A stretch of 64,000 nucleotides of DNA from Chthoniobacter flavus Ellin428 (GCF_000173075.1 NZ_ABVL01000009.1:94978-158977); one strand, 5' to 3'; shown: positions 48,744 through 58,101, numbered from the stretch's first letter. Program-made: numbers and translations. The notes: generated from the sequence alone by a model not told the origin.

Positions 48744-49790
48744 TCAGCGCAGCAGGCTGCGATAGAGCTCCAGATACCCATCCACCATCGCCTGATAGCT
48801 GAAGCGCATCTCGGCCTGGGCGCGGACCTGCCTGCGGTCGAGCTTCAATGCGCTGGGAATCAGATCCGCCAGCCCATCGATCACCCCGGAATGGAACCCG
48901 GTCACGCCATCGTCCACCACTTCCTCCACGGAACCGCGCCGATGCGCCACCACCGGCGTGCCACAGGCCATCGCCTCGATCATCACCAGGCCGAACGGCT
49001 CATCCCATTGAATCGGGAAAATGAACGCGGCCGCGTGACGCAGCAGCTCATGCTTTTGGGGATGGTTCACCGGCCCAATCCAGCGCACCTTTTCGCCATC
49101 GACCAATGGCTGGATCTGCTCGGCAAAATAGGCCTGCTCCTTCGCGTTCTGCGGCTGCCCGGCGAGGATGATCGGCATATCCACTGCCTGCGCCACGCGA
49201 ATGGCGTCCAGCGGATTCTTCTCCGGCGACATTCGGCCGAGGAAAGCCAGATATTCCCCGGGCTCGTAGCACGGCTCGTAAGCACCGAAGTCGCAGCCAT
49301 TGTAGACCACCGGAAATTGCCGCCCGAGCCGCACACCCGCGGCATGCATCTGGGAACGGCTGATCCCATTCACCGCCACCTGCGGCCAGCGACGAAAGAC
49401 GAACTCATCATCGACGTGCGGGCAAGTATGCGTCGTGAACAACCCCGGCGTGGGAATTGTCGCCGCCAGCGGCAGCCACGCCGTGCTCAGGTGATAATGG
49501 ATCACGTCGAAATCGGCCGCACGCTGTTGCACTTCCGCCATCGCCGAGCTCGCGTAGTATTCAAAGCAGTAAGCCTCCCCACGCTCGCACATCTCGGTCA
49601 GATTCAACTCGCAGACTGGATGCAGCTTGGCCGCGGTCAAACAATCGCCCGAGGCAAAAAGCGTCACGTCGTGACCGCGCGCCACCAACTCGTCGATGTG
49701 CAGCTTCATCAGCAATTCAATGCCGCCGTAGGTCGCCGGAGGGATGCGTGTCCAGAGGGGAGCAACTTGGGCAATGCGAAGGTTTTTCAT
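48744..49790 (-). CDS. GT4 family glycosyltransferase
   Basis: A 348-residue GT-B enzyme. The N-terminus IAQVAPLWTRIPPATYGGIELL is the acceptor-side loop of GT4 proteins. The C-terminal Rossmann domain has LAFLGRMSPEKNPLDAI, VRWIGPV and the donor-binding FGLVMIEAMACGTPVVAHRRGSVEEVV (E-x7-E motif). The sugar and acceptor are unknown. The ATG at 49790 (MKNLRIAQV) is chosen; the frame stays open upstream, but that extension has no homology-like sequence and covers the divergent L,D-transpeptidase leader. Confidence 0.92.
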   Translation of the reverse strand: MKNLRIAQVAPLWTRIPPATYGGIELLMKLHIDELVARGHDVTLFASGDCLTAAKLHPVCELNLTEMCERGEAYCFEYYASSAMAEVQQRAADFDVIHYHLSTAWLPLAATIPTPGLFTTHTCPHVDDEFVFRRWPQVAVNGISRSQMHAAGVRLGRQFPVVYNGCDFGAYEPCYEPGEYLAFLGRMSPEKNPLDAIRVAQAVDMPIILAGQPQNAKEQAYFAEQIQPLVDGEKVRWIGPVNHPQKHELLRHAAAFIFPIQWDEPFGLVMIEAMACGTPVVAHRRGSVEEVVDDGVTGFHSGVIDGLADLIPSALKLDRRQVRAQAEMRFSYQAMVDGYLELYRSLLR

Positions 49791-49863
49791 CAGATACTTG
49801 CGTGCGAGGGAAGACGATGTTAGCTGGCAGACCGCTTTCGCCAATTCCCTTCGCTCCGCGCTG

Positions 49864-50832
49864 ATGAAATTCCTTTCCATTGCCCTCCTCCTGGCCACCA
49901 CCACCGCCTGCCTCGCCCAGGAACCTGAAGTTGCCAAGGCCGTGCCGGTCACAACCCGCGACATCACCACCCAGCTCGAAATCTTCCTCGACCAGCAGCT
50001 TTTCGGTCCGGGCAAGATCGATGGCCGCCCCGGCGAATTCGTCGGCAAGGCGTTGAAGCGCTACCAGCGCGCCCACGGCCTGCCGGAGACCGGCGTGCTC
50101 GATGCCAATATCCCGATCGACTCCGTCTACCCGGTTTACACCTTCTATACCTTCAAGGACGAAGACCTGAAATTCGTCGGCCCGAGCCCGACCAAGCCCG
50201 AGGAGCAGTGCAAGCTCAAGTATCTTCCCTACGCTTCGCTGCTTGATTTCGCGACCGAGCGTTACCACTGCGCGCCGGAGTTTCTCGCCAAGATCAACAA
50301 GGGCGTAAACCTAGAGGCGCTCAAGCCGGGCGACCAGATCCGCGTGCCGAATGTCGAACCGTTCGTCATCGAAGACCTGCCCAAGCAAGGCTTCCTGCCG
50401 GAAAAGCCGGAATACAAAAACCGCGTCATCCAGATTCATCGCAACGAGAAGCTGCTCGATGTCATGGATGGCGACGCCCTGCTCGCCACCGTGCCAATCA
50501 CCCCGGGCATCATGGGCGGCGGCGCGAAGGAAACGCCGGCCGGCAGTTGGAAAATCCTCGGCATCGCCACCTCCCCGACCTTCCGTTGGGACAAGGGCGT
50601 GCTGGAGGAAGGCAAGCGCACGGAGAATTTCTACAACCTCCCGGCCGGGCCGCGGAATCCGGTGGGCGTGCTCTGGATCGGCCTGAACAAACCGGGCATC
50701 GGCATCCACGGCACGAGCAACCCGCAAACCATCGGCCGCGCCCAAAGCCACGGCTGCATGCGCGTGGCCAATTGGGACGTCGTGCGGATCAGCAAGCTGA
50801 TCACCAAGGGTATGACGGTGATCATCGAGTAA
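49864..50832 (+). CDS. Exported L,D-transpeptidase (YkuD) with peptidoglycan-binding region
   Basis: A 322-residue periplasmic protein (signal MKFLSIALLLATTTACLA). Residues about 35-90 resemble a peptidoglycan-binding domain (LQLFGPGKIDGRPGEFVGKALKRY-like layout, GLPETGVLD). Residues about 110-160 resemble a LysM-like spacer (EFLAKINKG, LKPGDQIRVP). The YkuD domain starts at about 185 and has GIHGTSNPQTIGRAQSHGCMRV, with the catalytic Cys and His in the HGT...SHGCMR motif. It would form 3-3 crosslinks or attach proteins to peptidoglycan. Divergent from the GT4 gene with 73 nt between the starts. Confidence 0.93.
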   Translation: MKFLSIALLLATTTACLAQEPEVAKAVPVTTRDITTQLEIFLDQQLFGPGKIDGRPGEFVGKALKRYQRAHGLPETGVLDANIPIDSVYPVYTFYTFKDEDLKFVGPSPTKPEEQCKLKYLPYASLLDFATERYHCAPEFLAKINKGVNLEALKPGDQIRVPNVEPFVIEDLPKQGFLPEKPEYKNRVIQIHRNEKLLDVMDGDALLATVPITPGIMGGGAKETPAGSWKILGIATSPTFRWDKGVLEEGKRTENFYNLPAGPRNPVGVLWIGLNKPGIGIHGTSNPQTIGRAQSHGCMRVANWDVVRISKLITKGMTVIIE

Positions 50833-50855
50833 GTGGGGCAGATCCAGCCGAAGAA

Positions 50856-50940
50856 CCAGCGAGCATCGTTCGTAAAGCGGCGGGGTTCTTCGACTGCGCG
50901 CCCCGCCGCCTTTCCACCGGGGCGCTCCGCTCAGAATGAC
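50856..50940. repeat. Dispersed repeat (GCTCCGCTCAGAATGAC type)
   Basis: From CCAGCGAGCATCGTTCG through AAAGCGGCGGGGTTCTTCG to the end CGCTCCGCTCAGAATGAC, this stretch is nearly the same as the right arm of the element at 58792-58985 (and the inverse of its left arm). It lies between the L,D-transpeptidase stop and recQ. Confidence 0.85.
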
Positions 50941-51019
50941 CGCGGGGAGGAGACGTTTTTCTCGCCGCCTACGAAAAAATGTTGTTCTACGAGCCGAGGC
51001 TAAATATGTTCATTTGAAT

Positions 51020-52954
51020 ATGGATTTACTCGCTGAGCTCCGTTCGCGTTTTGGCCATGAAGGATTTCGGGAAGGGCAGGAGGCGGTTGTCCGCGCCTTG
51101 CTCGCGGGGGAATCGGCACTGGCTCTCTTCCCGACCGGTGCTGGGAAATCGCTCTGCTATCAATTGCCGGCGGTGTTGCTGGAGGGCACTGCGCTGGTGG
51201 TTTCCCCCCTCATCGCGCTGATGAAAGATCAGGTCGACGCGCTGCGAGCCCGCGGCATCGCTGCCGCACGACTCGACTCCAGTCTCTCCGCCACGGAGAC
51301 GCAGCAGGTCTATGCGGATCTCCGCAACGGAACCCTGAAGCTGCTCTACGTCGCACCAGAGCGACTCTCGGGTGAGGCCTTTCTCGATCGGCTCCGGCGA
51401 ACGCGCATTTCGCTTATGGCCATCGACGAGGCGCATTGCATCTCGGAATGGGGACACAACTTTCGCCCGGAATATCTACGACTGGCCCGGGTGGTCGAGG
51501 AACTCGGATTGCACCCCGTCCTCGCTCTTACCGCCACTGCCACGCCGGAGGTCGCAGCCGACATTTGCCGCGCCTTTCGGATCGCGCGGGAACGCCACGT
51601 CCAGACCTCATTCCGCCGGCCCAATCTGCACCTGCGCCTCACGCCTTGCGCCGCGCAGGAGAGGCTGGCCACGCTCACCAAACGGTTGGCCAGCGCCAAG
51701 GTGCGGCCGGCCGTGGTCTACGTCACTTTCCAAAAGACTGCCGAGGACGTCGCCGGACATCTCTCCGCGGCTGGACTCCGCGCGCGGGCCTATCACGCCG
51801 GGATGGATGCCGAAGAGCGCACGGCGGCGCAGGAGGCTTTCATGCGCGGCGAGTGCGAAGTGATCGTCGCGACCATCGCCTTCGGCATGGGCATCGACAA
51901 AGCGGATATCCGCAGCGTCATTCATTTCAACCTGCCGAAAACGCTCGAAAACTATCAGCAGGAAATCGGACGGGCCGGGCGCGACGGCCAGCCCGCGCTA
52001 TGCGAGTTGCTGGCCTGCGCCGACGACGCGGTGCCGCTGGAGAACTTCACCCTCGGTGACACCCCGGAATCCTCCGCCGTCGAAGCGCTCGTACAGCGGA
52101 TGCTCGGCTCCGGTGAAGAGTTTCACATCAGCCGCTACGACATCAGCCACGAGACCGATATCCGCCCGCTCGTCGTCGAAACGGTGATTACCTACCTGGA
52201 ACTCGAGGGCCTGCTGCAACCCACGCGTGTCTTCTACGAAAGCACCCAGGTGCAATTTCTCCGGGCGGAAAGCGCCGTCCTCGAGGGGCACACCGATGAA
52301 CGCCGGCGATTCCTCACCCAGCTTTTTGCCTCCGGCCGGCGCGGGCGAAAGTATCTGACATTGGAACTCGAAGCCTCCGTGCAAAAGCTCGGCGAATCGC
52401 GCGAGCGGATCGTCAAGGCGTTGTCCTGGCTGGAAGAGACCGGCGCCATTTCGCAAAAGCCGGCAAACATTCGCCACGGTTTCCGGCTTTGCGAGGCCGG
52501 CGTGACCGCCTCTCCCGCGGAAGTCGCCGCGCGACTGGCCCAACTCTTTGCCCGCCGTGAGGAGCGCGATCTTCAGCGCATGACTGGCCTATTGGAATTC
52601 GCCAGTGCCTCGGGTTGCATCACCCGCCGCCTGCTCGCGCACTTCGGCGAAGAAATGGCCGATGAGAACTGCGGCCATTGTCATTTCTGCCGGACCGGAG
52701 AGCCAGCCAGCCACACCGCGCTTCCCGCTTCGCCAATCCCATCTTTCAGCGAAGAGGACGAGGAGAACATTCGCTCGCTCATCTTCGAGGAGCATGCCCC
52801 GCTGGCCAGCCCCCGCTCTCTCACGCGCTACCTCTGCGGCCTCACCAGCCCGGCAACAACGCGCGCGAAATTGACCAAGCGCCCGGAATTTGGCCGGTGG
52901 GCGGCAGTGCCGTTTCGGAGTGTGCTCAAGCAAGTGGAGTCTTGCTGGGAGTAG
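51020..52954 (+). CDS. recQ: ATP-dependent DNA helicase RecQ
   Basis: A 644-residue 3'-5' SF2 helicase for recombination and fork repair. From ATG 51020 it begins LLAELRSRFGHEGFREGQEA (the Q-motif region). Walker A is FPTGAGKSLC (residues 38-46), then VVSPLIALMKDQV, AIDEAHCISEWGHNFRPEY (DEAH box), LTATATPEV, ATIAFGMGIDKADIRSV and QEIGRAGRDG. The RQC zinc cluster is visible as CGHCHFC near residue 555. No HRDC domain follows; instead there is a short C-terminal region ending at 52954. A bidirectional terminator separates it from the convergent MutS-like genes. The ATG is preferred to frames upstream that run through the dispersed repeat. Confidence 0.95.
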   Translation: MDLLAELRSRFGHEGFREGQEAVVRALLAGESALALFPTGAGKSLCYQLPAVLLEGTALVVSPLIALMKDQVDALRARGIAAARLDSSLSATETQQVYADLRNGTLKLLYVAPERLSGEAFLDRLRRTRISLMAIDEAHCISEWGHNFRPEYLRLARVVEELGLHPVLALTATATPEVAADICRAFRIARERHVQTSFRRPNLHLRLTPCAAQERLATLTKRLASAKVRPAVVYVTFQKTAEDVAGHLSAAGLRARAYHAGMDAEERTAAQEAFMRGECEVIVATIAFGMGIDKADIRSVIHFNLPKTLENYQQEIGRAGRDGQPALCELLACADDAVPLENFTLGDTPESSAVEALVQRMLGSGEEFHISRYDISHETDIRPLVVETVITYLELEGLLQPTRVFYESTQVQFLRAESAVLEGHTDERRRFLTQLFASGRRGRKYLTLELEASVQKLGESRERIVKALSWLEETGAISQKPANIRHGFRLCEAGVTASPAEVAARLAQLFARREERDLQRMTGLLEFASASGCITRRLLAHFGEEMADENCGHCHFCRTGEPASHTALPASPIPSFSEEDEENIRSLIFEEHAPLASPRSLTRYLCGLTSPATTRAKLTKRPEFGRWAAVPFRSVLKQVESCWE

Positions 52955-52962
52955 CTCTAAGC

Positions 52963-53000
52963 AACAAAGGGCGGACATCACTGTCCGCCCTTCGTTGTTT
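52963..53000. terminator. Bidirectional terminator between recQ and the MutS-like pair
   Basis: AGGGCGGACA (52968-52977) pairs with TGTCCGCCCT (52982-52991) around TCAC; AACAA and TTGTT extend the stem loosely and give A- and T-rich tails on both sides. It lies 8 nt after the recQ stop and just before the stop of the convergent gene. Confidence 0.9.
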
Positions 53001-53024
53001 CCTGAGTTGATTCGTGTCTCCCGA

Positions 53025-54527
53025 TTACGCCGCGCCGGCGAAGATCTCCTTGTAAAGGTCCGCGCCGAAGCTGGTTTCCAGCGGCTCGCCGGGCTTCAGC
53101 TTGAAGGTGCGCTTGCCGTCTTCCTGACGCTCGGCGCGCAGGAACAGGGCGTGATCCATGTTCTCCTTATAGAAGGTATGGGCGAATTCGTAGAGATGCG
53201 TGACGAAGAAAATCTTCACCTTCGTCTCGAGCAACGCGTGGACGATCTGCCCCGCGATCTCCGAGCCTTCGCGCTCGTTGGTCGAGGAGAAGGATTCGTT
53301 GAAGAGGATGAGCGAGTTCGGGACAAATGCATCGATGATCAGGCCCATCCGGCGCAGTTCCTCGTCGAACTTACCGCTCTTCATCGTCACATCTTCCTCG
53401 CGGGTGAAGTGGGTGTAGACGCGGCTGCAGATCGCGGCGGAGAACGCATCGGCAGTGACGAACATGCCGCTCTGCATCATCATCTGGGCAATGCCCGTGG
53501 CGCGCAGGAAGGTGGATTTACCGCCCTGGTTGGCGCCGGTGATCATGAACAACGTCTTGCCGTCAGCCTGGATGTCGTTGCCGGTCACCTGCTTGCCGAC
53601 AGTCAGGATCAGCGAGAGGTCTTTCAGGTCCGTGCAGGTGTGCTTGTTACTGCCCGCGGGCGCCGGCACCGGGAAGCAGGTCGACACGCCATACTGCGTG
53701 AGCTTCTGCTGCAGCGCGGCCGCGCCGAGGTAAAAGCCAAGCTCCCCACGCAGCGAGGCGAAGAAGCTCATGATGTGCTCGGCGGATTGCGCGAGCGCAT
53801 TGGAAACCGGATTGAGGCCGCGATCGCGCAACGACGAGATGGCCTTGCCGGCGGCGTCGTCCTTCTCGTTGATCTTGAAGGTGAACGACTGCGGGGCATC
53901 CTTGAAGACGCGCTGCAGGAATCCCGCCTTGGCCTTCTCCCCGCGGCGCAGGGTGTGCCGCGCGCTTTCCGCGCCATCACCGAGTTCCGCGCTCACGAGG
54001 ATGCCCTCGGGGAAACGCAACTCGCGGAGGTAGACCTTGATCTTGTCGAAGTAAGCATCGGGCAGTTCCGCCTCGACCATCTTGAACAAGTTCACAAAAC
54101 CTTCCGCCTGGAACTTGCGCGCGTGCTCGCGGCCGATGAGCCGCAGCTTGCCGAGCAAATCGACGAGCGACCCGAGCAGATCGACGGAGCCGGAAAGAAT
54201 GCCCATCGGCGACTTGCCCATCACGCCAAACCACTGCTTGCGCTTGCGCTCCACGGCCTCGACGCCGAGCTCGTAGATCTGGCGAATGATGGCCGCGTTC
54301 TGCAGGCAATCCTTGAGCACCGCCTGGCGGTACTGAATCGTCTCGAGGTCGTCGCCGACGCCCAGCAGGATGACACGGCGCGCCACCTCGAGGAGGTATT
54401 CGTCCGAGCCACCCATTGCCTGGAACAGCGTTTCGAGTTCGAGATCCTGGACGAGGGCTTCGTGATTCGGCGGCAGCGCCTGGTCCCAATCAAAATCCCG
54501 GCCGCGGTAAAGCAAATGCGTTTTCAT
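53025..54527 (-). CDS. MutS-like ATPase, second of a pair
   Basis: A 500-residue protein with the MutS core/ATPase part but no mismatch-recognition N-terminal domain. Walker A is GANQGGKST (MutS GPNMGGKST) at about residue 330, in FMITGANQGGKSTFLRATGIAQ. Walker B is SLILFNESFSSTNEREG, where MutS has a DE pair; here it is NE with the usual SSTN-like turn. KIFFVTHLYEFA is the H-loop region. The helical part in front matches the MutS lever/clamp. It overlaps the upstream MutS-like gene by 4 nt (ATGA), so both are co-translated and may form a heterodimer. A role in recombination or structure recognition, rather than mismatch repair, is inferred. Confidence 0.88.
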   Translation of the reverse strand: MKTHLLYRGRDFDWDQALPPNHEALVQDLELETLFQAMGGSDEYLLEVARRVILLGVGDDLETIQYRQAVLKDCLQNAAIIRQIYELGVEAVERKRKQWFGVMGKSPMGILSGSVDLLGSLVDLLGKLRLIGREHARKFQAEGFVNLFKMVEAELPDAYFDKIKVYLRELRFPEGILVSAELGDGAESARHTLRRGEKAKAGFLQRVFKDAPQSFTFKINEKDDAAGKAISSLRDRGLNPVSNALAQSAEHIMSFFASLRGELGFYLGAAALQQKLTQYGVSTCFPVPAPAGSNKHTCTDLKDLSLILTVGKQVTGNDIQADGKTLFMITGANQGGKSTFLRATGIAQMMMQSGMFVTADAFSAAICSRVYTHFTREEDVTMKSGKFDEELRRMGLIIDAFVPNSLILFNESFSSTNEREGSEIAGQIVHALLETKVKIFFVTHLYEFAHTFYKENMDHALFLRAERQEDGKRTFKLKPGEPLETSFGADLYKEIFAGAA

Positions 54528-56131
54528 CGAGTGAGTCGTCCTTTCAAGTTCTCGTAGGTGAGATGATGTTTTTGCGCGAGGGCGATGGCGTAGGAGAGGC
54601 CATCGGCCGGCCGGCGGATGATGCGGAAGGTCCGTTGCGACGGATTATCCGGCACGATGCTGGCCATCATGCTCACGATCTTGTCATTCAGTCTCGAAAG
54701 CTCGTCGATGAAGGTGACGCACACGCTGAGCGTATCGAGCTCGGTGAAGCGCGTGAGGACCTTTCTACCGAGGAAGGTAGCGTCCTCCAAACTCGTGGAA
54801 GCAAAGATCTCGTTCATGATCACGAGGCTCTTCGACGTGGCGTGGTCGAAGATCCGGTGCATGCGAATGAGATCGTCCTTCAACTTTCCCTGGAGATTCT
54901 TGAGATCTTCCTCGGTATCGAAGTGGGTGAAGAAACGATCGGCAAGGAAGAGCTTCGCCTCAGCACCCTGCACGGGAAACCCGAGCGCGCCAAAATAGTG
55001 CAACTGCCCGAAGGCGCGCGCGAAGGTCGTCTTACCGCCCTGGTTCGGGCCGCTGATGACCAGCATGCGCTCGCCGCCGTTGAGCTCGAAGTCGTTGCAG
55101 ATCGGCGCCGTGTTCGTGGCGATGAGCTTGCTGGCCAGTGAGAGGTCGAAGCCACTGCGGCTGAGCACGGTCTTCGAGCTATCCGACATTTGCGGAAAGC
55201 AGAAGCTGAGGCCGGCGGTGCGGAAGCTCGCCATGTATTCCGCGTAAGCGAGGTAGAACTGGATGCCGCGATCGAACTCCAGCACGGTGCGGTCGCTGAA
55301 GCCTTGGTGCTTCGCGTAGAAGTCATCCAGCGCCGCGAAGGGCTGCGGATTCAGCTTGGCGACGAAATCGAGGATCATCGCCTCGACGTGGTTGATGCCC
55401 ACGGTCTCGTTGAAGCTCACGCGATAGTCCTTCACATCGCCCTGCTTGAAGATATTGAACGTATCCTCCACCTCGGCGCTGTAGTCGGCCTCGCCGTCGT
55501 AATTGCGCACGGTGATGTTCGAGTCGTTGATCAGCACGCAATAGCGCACCGCATCCAGCGCGTCCTTCGCCGCATGGGCCTGCTGGGAGAGCGTCTTGAA
55601 GCCAGGGGTCTCGACGTATTGAGCGAGAAAATCGCGAGTGGCGAGCAGACCGCGCGAGCGGGCGCCGGTCGCATCGAGATCGCGCCGCAGGTTGGCCACC
55701 GCGTCGCAGTAGTAGACGGCAGCGCCGAGCTGGGCGCGTTCCTTTTGATACTGGTAGTTGAACTCCTCTTCGCGATCCAAAGCGAACCGCATCGCCGCCA
55801 TCCCGTCGGAGAACGCCTTCAGCGCCGCAAAGAGCGCCTCGTTCTCGAGGTCGTGCATGATCTCGTGGCGGAAGGCGATCTGATCGAGGTTCGCCAGCGG
55901 CGCGTAGAAGAACGGCTTGAGATCGTAGGACTCGCGGCCCTTGGTGATCGCGTCGACGATCTGGTCGAGATTCAGGTCACGGAAAAACTCGGGCTCCGCG
56001 TTCGGGATCGCCGGGACGCTGGCAGCTTGCGGGAACAGGATGGCCGGGACACGCGCGGCGCCCGCCGAGGTCGCGGCTCGATCCGATCCGCCCCCACTGG
56101 CTGGGCGCACGGGTTGGTTGATGGTCGTCAT
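54524..56131 (-). CDS. MutS-like ATPase, first of a pair
   Basis: A 535-residue protein related to its downstream neighbour. From ATG 56131 a Gly/Ala-rich start is followed by a helical region (EIMHDLENEALFAALKAF, EEEFNYQYQKERAQLG) as in the MutS core. The ATPase has VISGPNQGGKTTFARAFGQL (Walker A), KSLVIMNEIFASTSLEDATFLG (Walker B, NE instead of DE) and CVTFIDELSRL. It also lacks mismatch-binding and connector domains. The two-gene arrangement of such truncated MutS proteins occurs in several phyla; partners are unknown here. A 7-nt array lies further upstream at 56347. Confidence 0.88.
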   Translation of the reverse strand: MTTINQPVRPASGGGSDRAATSAGAARVPAILFPQAASVPAIPNAEPEFFRDLNLDQIVDAITKGRESYDLKPFFYAPLANLDQIAFRHEIMHDLENEALFAALKAFSDGMAAMRFALDREEEFNYQYQKERAQLGAAVYYCDAVANLRRDLDATGARSRGLLATRDFLAQYVETPGFKTLSQQAHAAKDALDAVRYCVLINDSNITVRNYDGEADYSAEVEDTFNIFKQGDVKDYRVSFNETVGINHVEAMILDFVAKLNPQPFAALDDFYAKHQGFSDRTVLEFDRGIQFYLAYAEYMASFRTAGLSFCFPQMSDSSKTVLSRSGFDLSLASKLIATNTAPICNDFELNGGERMLVISGPNQGGKTTFARAFGQLHYFGALGFPVQGAEAKLFLADRFFTHFDTEEDLKNLQGKLKDDLIRMHRIFDHATSKSLVIMNEIFASTSLEDATFLGRKVLTRFTELDTLSVCVTFIDELSRLNDKIVSMMASIVPDNPSQRTFRIIRRPADGLSYAIALAQKHHLTYENLKGRLTR

Positions 56132-56346
56132 TTCTGGTATAGCGTCTACAAATCTCTCGCGGTCTTTCCACGAAACCGGGATTTCATAGGGCAAAGCTGT
56201 CCGCCAAGCTTGAGAACCCGGTGAAGGCAGCGTTAAAATATCTTCATGTTTGCGGAATAGCGCTCCCGTGGAACGGAGCGAGGGGTAAATAGGAGCGAAC
56301 GCCGGGTGAGTCAACAACTAGTGCCAAGGGCGCGTACCCAGTGGAA

Positions 56347-56395
56347 GAATGACGAATGATGAATGACGAATTTGGCATTCTGCATTCATCATTCG
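56347..56395. repeat. Heptanucleotide array, directly inverted
   Basis: GAATGAC, GAATGAT, GAATGAC, GAATTTG, then GCATTCT, GCATTCA, TCATTCG, all in one 7-nt register. The second half is the inverse of the first, without a spacer. It lies between the divergent MutS-like pair and the SAM riboswitch operon. Confidence 0.8.
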
Positions 56396-56442
56396 CCTAT
56401 CCCCTGCTCAACGTCATACGTCACCGGACACTCAGATTTCCG

Positions 56443-56471
56443 TTGACGGTCGCCATTGCGGCCCCTAGGTT
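56443..56471 (+). promoter_or_regulatory. Possible promoter of the thrC-moaD-NIL operon
   Basis: TTGACG (56443-56448) and TAGGTT (56466-56471) are 17 nt apart, about 10 nt upstream of the SAM riboswitch. The -35 is close to consensus and the -10 is weak. Position is the main support. Confidence 0.4.
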
Positions 56472-56480
56472 CCCGCCACT

Positions 56481-56630
56481 TTCATCAAGAGTGACAGAGG
56501 GACTGGCCCTATGAAGTCACGGCAACCGCTCGCGGCGCAAGCTGCGGGGACCAGGTGCCAAATCCAGCCGAAAGCCTGCCAGCAGCGATGCCGTATCGAC
56601 GCTAAAGGGCCAACGGAAAAGATGAGATCA
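56481..56630 (+). ncRNA. SAM-I riboswitch (S box)
   Basis: In order: TCATCAAGAGTGACAGAGGG, ACTGGCCCTATGAAGTCACGG, CAACC, a variable stem, ACCAGGTGCCAAATCC, AGC and a closing AAAAGATGAGA. These are the conserved blocks of the S box: the GAGGGACTGGCCC core, the kink-turn GATGAA..CGGCAACC region and the GGTGCCAATTCC block. GATGA (56621-56625) closes P1 with TCATC (56482-56486). A second TCTCATC at 56666-56672 can pair with the same GATGAGA, a possible alternative structure for gene control. It precedes the threonine-synthase-like gene at 56705. Confidence 0.95.
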
Positions 56631-56704
56631 GATTCCAGCACTTCAATCCCTCGCCGGAGTCTTCGTCTCATCGCCACTTGATCCTTGGTGAAGGACAGCA
56701 GCTT

Positions 56705-57965
56705 ATGGACAAACCATCGCCCTTCTTCTCCAATTTAAAATGTCCGCGAGTGCGGCCGCCTTTATCCCAAGCAGGCCATTCACGTGTGCGACTTCGATTT
56801 CGGCCCGCTCGAGGCCGCTTACGACTACGACGCCATCAAAGCCGCCATCAGCCGTGACATCCTGCGTTCGCGCAAGCGCCGCATGTGGCGTTACCGGGAG
56901 CTGCTGCCCATCGACGGCGAGCCGACCATCGGCACGCAGGTCGGCTTCACCCCGCTCGTCCGCGCCGATCGCCTGGCGAAAAAGCTCGGTGTCCGCACCC
57001 TCTGGATCAAGAACGACACCGTCAACTACCCCACCCTTTCCTTTAAGGATCGCGTCGTCTCCGTGGCCCTCAATCGCGCCAAGGAACTCGGCTTTACCAC
57101 CGTAGCCTGCGCCTCGACCGGCAACCTCGCGAACAGCGTGGCCGCCAACGCCGCCAGCGCCGGTCTGAAGAGCTACGTGCTCATCCCCGCCGATCTCGAG
57201 CAGGGCAAGGTGCTCGGCTCGCTGGTCTACGGCACGAATGTCATCGGCATTCACGGCGCTTACGATCAAGTCAACCGCCTCTGCTCCGAAATCGCCGGCA
57301 AATACGGCTGGGGTTTCGTGAACGTGAACCTGCGTCCCTATTACGCCGAAGGCTCGAAGACGATGGGCTTTGAGATTTGCGACCAGCTCGACTGGCGCAT
57401 CCCGCGCCACACCGTGGTGCCGATGGCCAGCGGTTCGCTGCTCACCAAGATCCACAAGTCTTACAACGAGCTGATCAAAGTCGGCATCGTGGACTCCACG
57501 CCGTTCTCCGTGCATGGCGCTCAGGCCACCGGTTGCGCCCCCATCTCCCACGCCATGAAGCGCGGCACCGACATCGTTAAGCCCGTGCCGAAGCCGGAGA
57601 CGATCGTCAAGTCGCTCGCCATCGGCACGCCCGCGGATGGCTACTATGCGATCCACGCCATGCGCGATACCGGCGGCTCCTGCGAAGATGCCTCGGATGC
57701 GGAAGTCGTCGAGGGCATCCAGTGGCTCGCCGAGTATGCCGGCATCTTTGCCGAAACCGCCGGCGGCGTGACCGTCGCCAGTGCGAAAAAACTCATCGAA
57801 AGCGGCAAGATCCCGCACGACGAGGAAGTGGTGCTCTGCATCACCGGCCACGGTCTCAAGACCCAGGAAGCCGTCGTCGGCAAGTGCGGCGAACCGCGCC
57901 TCATCAAGCCGAGCCTCCGCGAATTTGAAGAGCAGATCTACGCGAAGGATACTGCCGCGGCGTAA
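56705..57965 (+). CDS. thrC: Threonine synthase-like PLP enzyme (one frameshift in the 5' zinc ribbon)
   Basis: Fold-type II PLP enzyme. The clean frame runs from 56784 to 57965 (393 residues), with SFKDRVVSVAL holding the PLP Lys and STGNLANSVAANAA as the phosphate loop. The real start is probably ATG 56705: MDKPSPFFSNLKC, then, after removing one extra C at about 56744, RECGRLYPKQAIHVCDFDFGPLE, an N-terminal zinc ribbon (C..C, C) seen in this subgroup. The frameshift therefore splits the ribbon from the body. Control by a SAM-I riboswitch, with moaD- and NIL-type genes downstream, is unusual for a threonine gene and suggests a role in homocysteine/methionine synthesis. True threonine synthase remains possible. 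Confidence 0.88.
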
Positions 57966-57981
57966 TGCCGACCGAAGAAGT

Positions 57982-58093
57982 GATCAGTAATCAGTGGACA
58001 GTAATCAGTCAGAAACTGTCCTCCGAATCACTGATTACTGATTACTGATTACTGATTACTGATTACTAATCACTGAGCACCAAGCACCAAGCA
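57982..58093. repeat. Long heptanucleotide array with inverted arms
   Basis: Left arm 57982-58009: GATCAGT, AATCAGT, GGACAGT, AATCAGT. Right arm 58031-58065: CTGATTA five times, then CTAATCA, CTGAGCA, CCAAGCA, CCAAGCA to 58093 without loss of register. Left and right arms are inverted. It separates thrC from moaD and ends 8 nt before the moaD start codon. Confidence 0.92.
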
Positions 58094-58101
58094 CTCTAAA
58101 C

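Noticed and set aside
52890-54557. 555-residue plus-strand open frame
   Set aside because: Antisense to the MutS-like ATPase with clear Walker motifs; no family features.
57982-58093. CRISPR-like regular array
   Set aside because: The unit is 7 nt without spacers between units; a CRISPR has 20-40 nt repeats with unique spacers, and no cas gene is near.
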